Shown here one piece after another: positions 28,749 to 35,882 of a stretch of DNA of 50,329 nucleotides. The position numbers and the translations under genes are program-made. Origin of the DNA: a virus. The DNA is taken from IMG/VR virus record IMGVR_UViG_3300031607_000005, positions 1 through 50,329 of that record; one strand, 5' to 3'. Each line of letters starts with the position of its first letter. Position 1 is the first letter of the stretch. The notes under the pieces are model-generated. The model was not told the origin of the DNA and made no database searches. It saw only the letters and a list, made by a program, of their open reading frames with translations.

Positions 28749-28979
28749 ATGATTAAATCAATGCCAATTAGACATCTAATCCCAGACTGCTTAACTGGTG
28801 GTCTGTGGGTGGATATTGGTCATCTTAGTGCTATACGACTAGTTACCAGCAAAGGAAAATCAATGATCGAACACGATTTTGAGGGTAAGGTTAAATCGCT
28901 ACCCCTTAGTTGGTTAGTGGATGATATGCCTATCCTGATGCTCATTCTTGAAAATAAATGTGAGAAAGTCATTGCTTAA
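28749..28979 (+). CDS. Small protein, unknown function
   Basis: 76 residues, start MIKSMPIRHLIPDCLTGGLW. Compact alternating hydrophobic segments (VDIGHLSAIRLVTSKGKSM, LSWLVDDMPILMLILENK), no clear membrane helix. Follows an AT-rich gap in which ACAAT/ATTGT can form a weak hairpin. Family not recognised. Confidence 0.5.
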   Translation: MIKSMPIRHLIPDCLTGGLWVDIGHLSAIRLVTSKGKSMIEHDFEGKVKSLPLSWLVDDMPILMLILENKCEKVIA

Positions 28980-29033
28980 TTAGGTAACTTACGTAGGTTT
29001 ACTTTAGTTAAACGAAAATACATAAACAACTAG

Positions 29034-29333
29034 ATGCCAAAAACTAAATACTGGGATACAGAAGAAGATGTCGAATTTGTGCTACCTAAGTGGTTACGCG
29101 GTGGTGGACATGTCACAAGACAAGATAACTACACACTAGACAAAGTTACTATCGGTAATGCTGTGAGGAAACGCAGGAAAGCCTCTGGATTATCTCTTAG
29201 AGCTTGTGCTAAGTGGGTAGGGATCAGCCATACCCACATGAGTAACCTAGAGACAGGTAAGAAGGCGTGGAGCGCCAGTAGGTTGCAAGATGTAACTAAT
29301 GTCCTATCAATGCAGGAAAGATCAACAAACTAA
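29034..29333 (+). CDS. XRE-family helix-turn-helix regulator
   Basis: 99 residues. A 35-residue N-terminal extension (YWDTEEDVEFVLPKWLRGGG) precedes a classical HTH_3 domain: IGNAVRKRRKASGLSLRACA then KWVGISHTHMSNLETGKKAW. The SLRACAKWVGISHTHMSNLE part is the two-helix DNA reader. Early position suggests a repressor or timing switch of the early region; binding sites may include the TTGCAA palindromes, which is inference. Confidence 0.75.
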   Translation: MPKTKYWDTEEDVEFVLPKWLRGGGHVTRQDNYTLDKVTIGNAVRKRRKASGLSLRACAKWVGISHTHMSNLETGKKAWSASRLQDVTNVLSMQERSTN

Positions 29334-29337
29334 AACT

Positions 29338-29538
29338 ATGAAAATAACCACAAAAACAAAAGTTACCACGAAGACAAAATTTACAATAGAGTTAAATGAA
29401 GACCAAGCCTACGCTCTTATGTCTACATTAGGAGAAACTAGCCTGACTCAACACGTTGCAAACGGACTAACGGATAAACAGGCTGATATGATGTATGATC
29501 TATACTTCAAATTAACCGAAATTGAAGAAGCTAACTAA
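29338..29538 (+). CDS. Small protein, unknown function
   Basis: 66 residues from MKITTKTKVTTKTKFTIELN (29338), four bases after the regulator's stop. A longer frame back to 29299 would overlap that gene. Contains a Thr/Lys-rich strand pair and a helical C-terminus (QADMMYDLYFKLTEIEEAN). Likely cotranscribed with the regulator; family not recognised. Confidence 0.5.
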   Translation: MKITTKTKVTTKTKFTIELNEDQAYALMSTLGETSLTQHVANGLTDKQADMMYDLYFKLTEIEEAN

Positions 29539-29546
29539 ATAAAACT

Positions 29547-30263
29547 ATGAACACGTATCCAGAAATAGGCAAAACCAACATCCTAGACATATCCTCACCT
29601 AAAAAGTGTAGTGATCAGGTCAATAGGGATAATATACGTGGTCTTAGTGAAGAGTTTGATTTGGATGATCCTCAAAAAGTTTATTCCCTTGAGCATAATG
29701 GTGAGGAATATAAGTTCGATCCTAGAGGCACGCCAAGGCTAGATGCTAGAGACTGGAAATACAGTAGATCTCCTATTGGTTACGTCACTATATTCATGGA
29801 TCTACCTACTCTTGCGGCTTGGAACTACGGATCTTTTAATGAATTTGGTGCTTATGACTCATCATGCAGATGCGCAACAATGTCAATGTTTGACGCATCC
29901 ACTAATTTTGGATTATCAATGGAGATCAGCACCGTTTATAATGATGGTGAGGGGTATCTCTCTAAGAGAATACTGCCAGCAACGGAAGGTAGTAATGGTC
30001 ACATCGGATACGTTGATGCTGGTTGGGCTATCCTTGAGGCAATGCACCATTTAGGGTTCGATACAGGCAAATTCCGTGCTTTGGTCAATTTTAAGCACAA
30101 GGACAAAGCCAAACGTGGGTTATACATGACTTTCAAGTTACCAACAATAGAAGAACCAGCCATTGAGCGGTCAGCTTCTGAAATATACAATTCTAACGAT
30201 CCAATCACAAAAGGTGATATTGGACGAATCTTTCAAGATGCCCTCAATAATGGGGGTGTATGA
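29547..30263 (+). CDS. Hypothetical phage protein
   Basis: 238 residues, start MNTYPEIGKTNILDISSPKK, eight bases after the preceding stop. Mixed alpha/beta with PIGYVTIFMDLPTLAAWNYG, YDSSCRCATMSMFDASTNFG, VDAGWAILEAMHHLGFDTGK. No catalytic motif or membrane segment seen. Soluble, cytoplasmic and early by position. Not recognised. Confidence 0.6.
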   Translation: MNTYPEIGKTNILDISSPKKCSDQVNRDNIRGLSEEFDLDDPQKVYSLEHNGEEYKFDPRGTPRLDARDWKYSRSPIGYVTIFMDLPTLAAWNYGSFNEFGAYDSSCRCATMSMFDASTNFGLSMEISTVYNDGEGYLSKRILPATEGSNGHIGYVDAGWAILEAMHHLGFDTGKFRALVNFKHKDKAKRGLYMTFKLPTIEEPAIERSASEIYNSNDPITKGDIGRIFQDALNNGGV

Positions 30264-30287
30264 AACCAACACAAACCAAATAATAAT

Positions 30288-30686
30288 ATGTCAAATAACA
30301 ATATGATCCACTTAGGACACTCTAAATACATCGACTCAGCATACGTAGCATCTATTAGCACCCAGAAGTCAGCGGTATTCCGCGCGACTCAGGATGGGAC
30401 TCTTGACGGAGTAGCTATCTCAGAGCTATCTGAAGATGCTCTTTCAATTGATGCCTTTATCCTAGTTTATCCGAAGGTAGGTAGCCCTATTGGTCTATGC
30501 ACCACTGATGAAGTCCTAGATGACTACGCATTTGAGATCCGTAAGGCGATCCAAGAAGATAGAGATATTGATAATGCAGAACTCTACGAATACATTCCAC
30601 CAGCTAAAGGTGAAAAATCTCAAGAGTCTTTAGAGTCCTCTGCGAAGGTAGCATCAAATGTGGTTGATTTCCCATCTAAGAACTAG
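30288..30686 (+). CDS. Hypothetical phage protein
   Basis: 132 residues, start context AATAATATG. Beta-alpha pattern with SKYIDSAYVASISTQKSAVF and EDALSIDAFILVYPKVGSP, then a Ser/Lys-rich tail ending VVDFPSKN. A strong hairpin at 30702-30729 follows, so it probably ends a transcript unit. No family recognised. Confidence 0.55.
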   Translation: MSNNNMIHLGHSKYIDSAYVASISTQKSAVFRATQDGTLDGVAISELSEDALSIDAFILVYPKVGSPIGLCTTDEVLDDYAFEIRKAIQEDRDIDNAELYEYIPPAKGEKSQESLESSAKVASNVVDFPSKN

Positions 30687-30701
30687 ACAAACCAATAACA
30701 T

Positions 30702-30729
30702 GTAGGGGGTGGAATATACCGCTCCCTGC
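30702..30729 (+). terminator. Hairpin terminator
   Basis: GTAGGGGGTGG pairs with CCGCTCCCTGC (11 positions, three G-T wobbles) across the loop AATATA, followed by TTTAA. The U-tract is short, but the G/C-rich stem fits a Rho-independent terminator for the 29034-30686 group. Confidence 0.6.
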
Positions 30730-30753
30730 TTTAACCCAAAACAACAATAAATT

Positions 30754-31038
30754 ATGAATCCAGGAACAGAAACAAAAATACCAAACGAATTAAGCCCTAT
30801 TCAGATTTCAGTAGGTGGAATTCAAGACAGTGTCCAAAATCTTGAAAGTATTATACTGAAAATAGACAAAAAAACAAAACCTATTCAATTAGAAACAAGT
30901 TCGCGAGGAGAAGTAGCGCAGTCTACTCCAGATGTAAAGAAATCATCTCCTATGAATGTTGAGCTTTCTCTATTAAATGAAAGAATAATTAACTCAATTG
31001 TTGATTTAGAACACATCATTGATGTAATTGAACTGTAA
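30754..31038 (+). CDS. Small helical protein, unknown function
   Basis: 94 residues. N-terminal segment GGIQDSVQNLESIILKIDKK and C-terminal NVELSLLNERIINSIVDLEH with HIIDVIEL look like coiled-coil heptads separated by a polar linker. Could oligomerise. Preceded by AATAAATTATG. Family not recognised. Confidence 0.5.
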   Translation: MNPGTETKIPNELSPIQISVGGIQDSVQNLESIILKIDKKTKPIQLETSSRGEVAQSTPDVKKSSPMNVELSLLNERIINSIVDLEHIIDVIEL

Positions 31039-31104
31039 CTAGATAACCTGTGTGACACTTGGGGAAGGACACCACAACAAATACCCCCAAACTTAACAAC
31101 AACC

Positions 31105-31275
31105 ATGAAACTACCCGCAATGATAATCATCCATGTGACTGAGGATGAGAAAAAGCAGTATCTCAATGATTCAATGTCACAAGCGGATATAGGTGATGCA
31201 ATACTCACCGCACACACCAAATGCATCTATGCAGGAGTCCCTGTAGAAGATGTCATACTCAAGGTAATAGACTAG
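31105..31275 (+). CDS. 56-residue protein
   Basis: ATG at 31105, TAG at 31273-31275. Sequence starts MKLPAMIIIHVTEDEKKQYL and ends GVPVEDVILKVID. Beta-alpha-beta-like small fold. The next gene starts five bases downstream, fitting an operon of small early genes. Confidence 0.45.
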   Translation: MKLPAMIIIHVTEDEKKQYLNDSMSQADIGDAILTAHTKCIYAGVPVEDVILKVID

Positions 31276-31279
31276 AATT

Positions 31280-31585
31280 ATGAGCGATACAGAGAAAATA
31301 CCTAAACATATCTACGATTGGCTAGATGAACCAGCTAAAAACACAGGTGAAATGAAGGCTAAAGCTTGGTTACATTTAGCTTGTCTTCCTGCCCACCAAA
31401 AAGAGGATGAAGATGTGGCAAAACTCCTTAAAAAGAAATTATTCTGCACATGGAGATCAAAGAGATACCAATGCACGGGGGCGTCACGATTAGGTGATGT
31501 CTGGATTAAATCAAAGGGCAGTCCAGACTACTATGATCATAGGGTGGACGTAGAGGAGCTTTCATCTTGGTCAACATTACTATAA
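31280..31585 (+). CDS. Small basic protein, unknown function
   Basis: 101 residues: MSDTEKIPKHIYDWLDEPAK, AWLHLACLPAHQKEDEDVAK, KLLKKKLFCTWRSKRYQCTG, ASRLGDVWIKSKGSPDYYDH. Rich in Lys and Trp; the SKRYQCTGASRLGDVWI segment resembles small beta-rich nucleic-acid-binding folds, but this is weak. N-terminus (MSDTxKIP) is shared with the next gene, hinting at paralogous starts. Confidence 0.5.
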   Translation: MSDTEKIPKHIYDWLDEPAKNTGEMKAKAWLHLACLPAHQKEDEDVAKLLKKKLFCTWRSKRYQCTGASRLGDVWIKSKGSPDYYDHRVDVEELSSWSTLL

Positions 31586-31590
31586 AAATT

Positions 31591-31929
31591 ATGAGTGATA
31601 CAAATAAAATACCATGGACAGATGCTGAGAATAACGACCTCTGGTGCTTAATGAAAGATGGTGACAATAATTGGGTTAGGATTTTATCCAGCATAAATGG
31701 AGAACACCTTAACGATAGGACAGTAGAGGGTTGTGCAGAACAATTCGGAATACTATTAAAGGAAAATAATCTTAGAAGATGTCGTATTGCTGGTAAAGAG
31801 GTAGCCGCCAGAATAGCCAAAGACAAAATAGTAGTAGATGAGATCAGGGAAATATTAAAACACCACCCAACAGTCAATGTCCTAGATGAAGAAGCTTGGG
31901 AAGCTAGAATACACGCAGATATACAATAG
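31591..31929 (+). CDS. Myb/SANT-like small DNA-binding protein (tentative)
   Basis: 112 residues from MSDTNKIPWTDAENNDLWCL (31591). Pattern W-T-x3-N-x2-L-x2-L followed by NNWVRILSSI, RTVEGCAEQF and ILLKENN matches the three-helix spacing of Myb/SANT domains, with the usual tryptophans. A second helical part (RIAGKEVAARIAKDKIVVDE) follows. Could bind DNA or another protein. A hairpin plus T-tract directly after the stop may end the transcript. Confidence 0.45.
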   Translation: MSDTNKIPWTDAENNDLWCLMKDGDNNWVRILSSINGEHLNDRTVEGCAEQFGILLKENNLRRCRIAGKEVAARIAKDKIVVDEIREILKHHPTVNVLDEEAWEARIHADIQ

Positions 31930-31952
31930 CCCAATAGGGCAGAAATTTTTTT
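31929..31952 (+). terminator. Short hairpin with T-tract
   Basis: GCCC-AATA-GGGC (31929-31940) starts on the last base of the stop codon and is followed after AGAAA by seven T (31946-31952). Short stem, so a modest terminator. A run of nine C (31964-31972) lies just downstream. Confidence 0.45.
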
Positions 31953-31985
31953 AGCCCATTTTACCCCCCCCCTTACAACAACACC

Positions 31986-32270
31986 ATGAAATATAACAAA
32001 ATAATACCAGCGCTCTTTTTAGGTGGAAGCTTGATGTCTATAGTTCTAGCTTATGGAGTAATGAACGGAAGCATCATTTGTGAGTCCATCGTATTCTGGA
32101 TATTCACGATATGTGCAATCATCTGTATCGTTAAATCTACCAAATACATCATCAACCACCATAAGGAGAAAAAAGAGAAGGCTCGGAAAAAGAGGATAAA
32201 CAAACTGTGGAAAGAGAACAGGAATGTTATGGATCAAAATAAAGACTTCTTAAACCACTTAAATAAATAA
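31986..32270 (+). CDS. Small two-helix membrane protein
   Basis: 94 residues. Two hydrophobic helices, about residues 6-26 (IIPALFLGGSLMSIVLAYGV) and 33-52 (CESIVFWIFTICAIICIV), then a very basic tail (KEKKEKARKKRINKLWKENR). Positive residues after helix 2 place the tail in the cytoplasm. A superinfection, holin-like or membrane-remodelling role is possible; nothing specific is seen. Confidence 0.55.
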   Translation: MKYNKIIPALFLGGSLMSIVLAYGVMNGSIICESIVFWIFTICAIICIVKSTKYIINHHKEKKEKARKKRINKLWKENRNVMDQNKDFLNHLNK

Positions 32271-32274
32271 TATT

Positions 32275-32472
32275 ATGAAACTAACCAAAAAAGGAAAGAA
32301 AATGCCAGACTCCGTAATCAAAGGAGTTTGTATCCATTGCCAAGCAGAATACGAAGATGTAGAGTCAAAGCTAACATTAAAAGAATACTTGATGCATGAT
32401 GGTGTAGATTACGATAATGAATTCTGCTCAGAATGCAACAATGGATTTACTGTGGAGTTCGTTAAAAGGTAA
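32275..32472 (+). CDS. Small zinc-ribbon protein
   Basis: 65 residues. Two CxxC knuckles (GVCIHCQAEYED and EFCSECNNGFTVEFV) about 30 residues apart, which would bind one zinc. Basic N-terminus MKLTKKGKKM. Small phage zinc ribbons often bind nucleic acid or host RNA polymerase. Last gene before the 1.5 kb non-coding region. Confidence 0.55.
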   Translation: MKLTKKGKKMPDSVIKGVCIHCQAEYEDVESKLTLKEYLMHDGVDYDNEFCSECNNGFTVEFVKR

Positions 32473-32483
32473 CTCTATATAGG

Positions 32484-32511
32484 TTGACACTCTTCTCCTT
32501 AAATATATAAA
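32484..32511 (+). promoter_or_regulatory. Sigma70-like promoter
   Basis: TTGACA (32484-32489), 16-base spacer, TATAAA (32506-32511). Downstream is AGGAGG and a five-codon frame (Met-Ala-Gly-Val-Pro-stop), then non-coding sequence, so it may drive an RNA rather than a protein, or an origin primer. Confidence 0.6.
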
Positions 32512-32727
32512 AAATATTACAGAAAAGGAGGCACTTACCATGGCAGGAGTCCCTTAAAAGGTATGTGAGATAATTGGAGTGGGGTCAGTCTATAGAGGGA
32601 ATAAAAAAAGGCGTGAGATACTACAGGCGTGTCTGGTCTATAGAGGCGTTTGTCTTCTCGGACACCATCGAGCGAGGACACGTTCCTTTCGGGGTTCCCT
32701 ACTGCTCATGTGGTGGAAAAACTATTA

Positions 32728-32820
32728 TTGCATGCTGTAGAATTGCAATTGCAACACGCCCCCCCTACCATATTGCAACGGTGTAGTGATGGCTCGTAGT
32801 ATATTGCAATGTGATTGCAT
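32728..32820. repeat. Cluster of TTGCAA/TTGCAT motifs
   Basis: TTGCAA at 32743, 32749, 32773 and 32804; TTGCAT at 32728 and 32815. Six hits in 93 bases is far above expectation. The same palindrome sits in the two late control regions, so one factor may bind both promoters and this origin-like region. Confidence 0.6.
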
Positions 32821-32863
32821 GGGCTGGCTGTTGTGTGCTGGTGTCTCTACTATGTGACGGTGA

Positions 32864-32948
32864 TGCATGTCATGTGCTGGTGTATCGTGATGCATGTGCT
32901 GGTGTATCGTGCTGCATGTGCTGGTGTATCGTGCTGCATGTGATGATG
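32864..32948. repeat. 22-base tandem repeats (iteron-like)
   Basis: Three full direct copies of a 22-base unit beginning CATGTGCTGGTGTATCG at 32871, 32893 and 32915 (one A/C difference at position 20), flanked by partial units. Direct, in-phase, two helical turns: the layout of replication-initiator iterons. Confidence 0.7.
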
Positions 32949-33977
32949 ATAGTTGATTGCATGGCATGCGGTGCTACCTGGTAGCGTATGGCGTGCATGT
33001 TTGCCTTGTCTTCACCCCGTGGGCAGAGTAGCCTTTACCTTACATAACTCACTGATAACACAGTATGATGGAAGAGCACCGTTTTTAGCACCCTATCGAA
33101 GCATATAGGCTCAGACCTACTGGGATCATGATAGCACGGCACCAAGCAGGGGCGATGCAGGCACAATGAGCGCGCATTACACCTCATCTATGATCCATTA
33201 CAGCCGTATAGGTGGCGCATTATGTATGGTTTAGTGTCGCATTACGCATAAATGACACGTTGCTATAGTATGCGTTTTATACATATTGTCTAATCATTGA
33301 CGTTACGTTCAGCCCTTACCACGTATAGCTTATAGCCTGCTTTAGGCTTGGATATATACAATTTACTTACTAGGGCGGATTGAGTGATTGAATGAATGAT
33401 GGTGTTTATAGTAAAGATTGTTGTAATGAAGCCATGCTGATGAAACGAAAAGCTATAGGGTTGTTTTGTATCTATTACTATCTATTGAATGGTTTGTCTA
33501 AGATGACGCTTGGCTAGGTTAGGGCTTGGCGGTCAGGTGGTGGCTGGGTGGTGGGAGTTGGCTGGCTTAGGTGGTGGGCTGGGAGGGATTAGAGCTTAGA
33601 TCGTGTTGCTGTTATTGGCTATCTCCATGCTTGTTTTTGTTGTGTGTTGTAGTGTTGTTTACTGGTCTCTATGAGTAGGGATTAGGGCATGGAAAGGCGC
33701 GGTCATTTCCTTGGTTTGGCGGCTGGCTTAGTGGTCTATTTGTAGGTGTAAAATGTCTCTCCCACAGGAGGGAAGGGAATGTGTTTTTTATGTCTGTTAG
33801 ATGGTGGTGGTCTACTTGGTTGCCACTAATTGCAATTTTTGTTTTGTTGTGTCTTAGTGTGTTATGACTTAAATGTAATTAATCTGTAAATAGGTGTTGC
33901 TAAAAGACAATCAATAGCCTAGTCTGTTTTTAATGAGATGCACAACGCCTCTCTTAACCATAGCAAAACACAATATT

Positions 33978-34556
33978 ATGAGAACAGAAACAATTACAAA
34001 GCAGTATCTAAAATTCGAAGAATTAAATGATGAGCAGAAATCAAAGGCTATATCAGATAATTATGATATAAATACAGACTACGAATGGCATGATTGTGCC
34101 ATAGAAGACGCAAAGGAAATCGGTAATCTAATGGGGTTTGATATTGACGATATTTATTTCAGCGGTTTTTCTAGCCAAGGTGATGGAGCTTGTTTTAATA
34201 GCTCATTTAGCCATGTTAAAGGCATCCTAGCTAATGTTAAGGACTACGCTCCATTAGATACTACCTTGCACGCTATCGCTAAGGACATTCAAGACTTGCA
34301 TCGAAAGGCATTTTATACTGTGTGTGGATCTACAGTGCAATACGGGCATTATAGTCATGAGTATTCCATGAGAATAGGACTAGAGGAGGAAAAAGGAGAA
34401 TGCGATTATGAAGAATGGAAAGAGGTTCTCGCAGACTTTGCACGTTGGATTTACTCTAATCTGGAAAGCCAGTATAATTTTCTAACTAGTAACGAAGCAA
34501 TCGCGGAGTCATTAATTAGTAATGAAGTTGAATTCGATATAGAGTGTTTAAGCTAA
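33978..34556 (+). CDS. Conserved phage protein with SGFSSQGDGACF motif
   Basis: 192 residues from MRTETITKQYLKFEELNDEQ (33978); an in-frame ATG at 33933 precedes the CCATAGCAAAA leader and was not used. Contains FDIDDIYFSGFSSQGDGACF, a signature I recognise from many phage and plasmid proteins of unknown function, then HVKGILANVKDYAPLDTTLH and VQYGHYSHEYSMRIGLEEEK. Acidic overall. First gene after the origin-like region and shares its ribosome-entry sequence with the next three leader-bearing genes. Confidence 0.65.
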   Translation: MRTETITKQYLKFEELNDEQKSKAISDNYDINTDYEWHDCAIEDAKEIGNLMGFDIDDIYFSGFSSQGDGACFNSSFSHVKGILANVKDYAPLDTTLHAIAKDIQDLHRKAFYTVCGSTVQYGHYSHEYSMRIGLEEEKGECDYEEWKEVLADFARWIYSNLESQYNFLTSNEAIAESLISNEVEFDIECLS

Positions 34557-34593
34557 TTAACACACTAGCCGCCGCCTCTTATCGGGGCGCGGT

Positions 34594-34636
34594 GTTCCGT
34601 TCAGTTTCTACTATTCGAGAAGAGATTGAAGGGAGC
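34594..34636 (+). promoter_or_regulatory. Structured leader, copy 1
   Basis: GTTCCGTTCAGTTTCT at the 5' side pairs with AGA...GATTGAAGGGAGC: five pairs, a one-by-one G-G mismatch, then a long stem. It ends 34 bases before the ATG at 34670 and is followed by ACCATAGCAAAATAAATATT. A second hairpin (CCGC-C-GCC with GGGGCGCGG, about 34569-34592) lies just upstream. Confidence 0.6.
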
Positions 34637-34669
34637 AAATAAGCTCTACACCATAGCAAAATAAATATT

Positions 34670-35023
34670 ATGAAAACTACATTATCAACTACACAAGCCG
34701 CTAATAAACTTATTCAAGACGACAATGCAAATTGGTCATACAGGGGAGCGATTGCCCTTATCGAATACTTGGAGGAGTTAGAAGAGGACATGGGAGAAGA
34801 GATAGGACTTGATTTCGTTGGCCTTCGTTGCGACTACTCAGAATATAATGACCTTGAAGACTGGGCAGAGGGATACTGGGGAGCTACGACTAATTGGATG
34901 CATGAAATTAAGATAGATGATGGAGCGGATGCAGATGAGATAGATGAAGCTATCCGTGAATATATTCAAGACCACGGACAACTCATCGAGTTCACTGGCG
35001 GTGTCATTGTTTCTTCATTCTAA
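34670..35023 (+). CDS. Conserved acidic phage protein
   Basis: 117 residues: MKTTLSTTQAANKLIQDDNA, WSYRGAIALIEYLEELEEDM, FVGLRCDYSEYNDLEDWAEG, ending TGGVIVSSF. This start-to-end wording (STTQAAxxLxxDxxANWSYxGAxALxEYLEE) recurs in phage and plasmid accessory proteins; function unestablished, with acidic DNA-mimic-like character. Behind structured leader copy 1. Confidence 0.65.
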   Translation: MKTTLSTTQAANKLIQDDNANWSYRGAIALIEYLEELEEDMGEEIGLDFVGLRCDYSEYNDLEDWAEGYWGATTNWMHEIKIDDGADADEIDEAIREYIQDHGQLIEFTGGVIVSSF

Positions 35024-35036
35024 CCATCACAAAACA

Positions 35037-35132
35037 ATGAAATCAATTACATTAATCCTAAGCATGGTATTGCCCGCCCTCCTAGTGCTGGCTGTTGTCT
35101 TTGCTTGTATCCACCTTTTAGCCGCCCTTTAA
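35037..35132 (+). CDS. 31-residue single-helix membrane peptide
   Basis: ATG at 35037. Sequence MKSITLILSMVLPALLVLAV continuing to a C-terminal LLAAL: one hydrophobic helix with almost no soluble part. Could be a small membrane effector. Ends in TAGCCGCCCTTTAAACCATGA, a stretch repeated downstream at about 35751. Confidence 0.45.
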   Translation: MKSITLILSMVLPALLVLAVVFACIHLLAAL

Positions 35133-35135
35133 ACC

Positions 35136-35333
35136 ATGAAACTAATCTATACTAATTGCAAAGGATCTAATCAAGTGATATGTCTCATCAAGCACAAGTT
35201 TGATAAGGCATTAACTAAAGCGGATCAGATGTCTATGGTGCTATTTCGTATCATAGATAGATACCCAGACGCAAAGAACGAGGTCTTTTATGAGCAGGGG
35301 GGGGCGTTAAATTGCTGCATCTTCAAACCTTAA
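35136..35333 (+). CDS. Small protein, unknown function
   Basis: 65 residues: MKLIYTNCKGSNQVICLIKH, ADQMSMVLFRIIDRYPDAKN, ending ALNCCIFKP. Four cysteines but not in zinc-knuckle spacing. Starts three bases after the membrane peptide's stop. Family not recognised. Confidence 0.5.
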   Translation: MKLIYTNCKGSNQVICLIKHKFDKALTKADQMSMVLFRIIDRYPDAKNEVFYEQGGALNCCIFKP

Positions 35334-35340
35334 AAATCAC

Positions 35341-35420
35341 TTGCAATCCTTCTCTCTCCCTCAGGAGGGAAAGGGGTTGCTTGTTCCACTCAGTTTACAT
35401 TTAGGTAGATTGAGCGGAGC
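35341..35420 (+). promoter_or_regulatory. Structured leader, copy 2 (duplicated element)
   Basis: Two hairpins. The first: outer arms GCAATCCTT and AAGGGGTTGC with inner TCCCT-CAGG-AGGGA. The second (35383-35420): GTTCCACTCAGTTTAC with GTAGATTGAGCGGAGC, loop ATTTAG, an A-C mismatch at position 6. Ends 31 bases before the ATG at 35451. The whole roughly 115-base block is repeated at 35773-35882. Confidence 0.65.
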
Positions 35421-35450
35421 AAGACTCCAAACCATAGCAAAATAAATATT

Positions 35451-35738
35451 ATGAAAATAGAAACAATTAAAGAAATCAATAAGAGCTTTGAATTATTTGA
35501 AGCGAAAGAACAAGCAGAACCGACTTGCCGATGCCTCGAAGGTCAGTATGAGCAGGAGAATATGCAAGAATGGGAAGAATCAGGAGAAATCCAAGGAGCA
35601 CCCGCAAAGGTCTATTACATCTTTGAAAATACAGAGGCTGAAGTCGAGGACGGCTTGTATATGCCTTTTGATATTGATCACATTAGCCGCATTGAAATAG
35701 CTGAAAAAGACGACGAGGGGGATTACTATTTTGATTAA
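35451..35738 (+). CDS. Small acidic protein, unknown function
   Basis: 95 residues, very Glu/Asp-rich: MKIETIKEINKSFELFEAKE, YEQENMQEWEESGEIQGAPA, VYYIFENTEAEVEDGLYMPF. One CRC motif, no zinc site. Net charge suggests a DNA-mimic or protein-binding role, but that is inference. Enclosed by two near-identical leader elements, so the gene and leader probably arose by tandem duplication. Confidence 0.55.
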   Translation: MKIETIKEINKSFELFEAKEQAEPTCRCLEGQYEQENMQEWEESGEIQGAPAKVYYIFENTEAEVEDGLYMPFDIDHISRIEIAEKDDEGDYYFD

Positions 35739-35772
35739 ATCTTAACACACTAGCCGCCCTTTAAACCATGAC

Positions 35773-35851
35773 TTGCAATCCTTCTCTCTCCCTCAGGAGG
35801 GGAAGGGGTTGCTTGTTCCCCTCAGTCCATATCTTGTGGATTGAGCGGAGC
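35773..35851 (+). promoter_or_regulatory. Structured leader, copy 3
   Basis: Same two-hairpin layout as copy 2. Second hairpin (35815-35851): GTTCCCCTCAGTCCAT with GTGGATTGAGCGGAGC, C-C mismatch at position 6. Relative to copy 2, stem positions change in both strands (TTTAC/GTAGA to TCCAT/GTGGA), keeping pairing. Ends 32 bases before the ATG at 35883. Confidence 0.65.
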
Positions 35852-35882
35852 AAGACTCCAAACCATAGCAAAATAAAATATT

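Larger units (their letters stand above)
32473..33977. other. 1.5 kb non-coding, origin-like region
   Basis: No convincing gene. In order: a promoter (32484-32511) with a possible short RNA (repeats of GTCTATAGAGG at about 32590 and 32637); a cluster of TTGCAA/TTGCAT (32728-32820); 22-base tandem repeats (32871-32936); three GCGCATTA-like repeats (about 33175-33250); and a plus-strand G/T-rich stretch near 33525-33600 with many GG runs, able to form G-quadruplexes. A copy of the dispersed CTCCCACAGGAGGGA repeat lies at 33759. Together these suggest a replication origin or pac-like region; not proven. Confidence 0.5.

Noticed and set aside
32574-32786. 70-codon plus-strand frame in the origin-like region
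   Set aside because: Starts with TTG, has odd composition and runs into the TTGCAA cluster. No start context like that of neighbouring genes.
32864-32948. CRISPR array
   Set aside because: The 22-base repeats are directly adjacent without spacers and no cas genes are present, so they are tandem repeats.
32725-32967. 80-codon minus-strand frame rich in His
   Set aside because: Its His/Thr repeats are simply the reverse translation of the 22-base tandem repeats.
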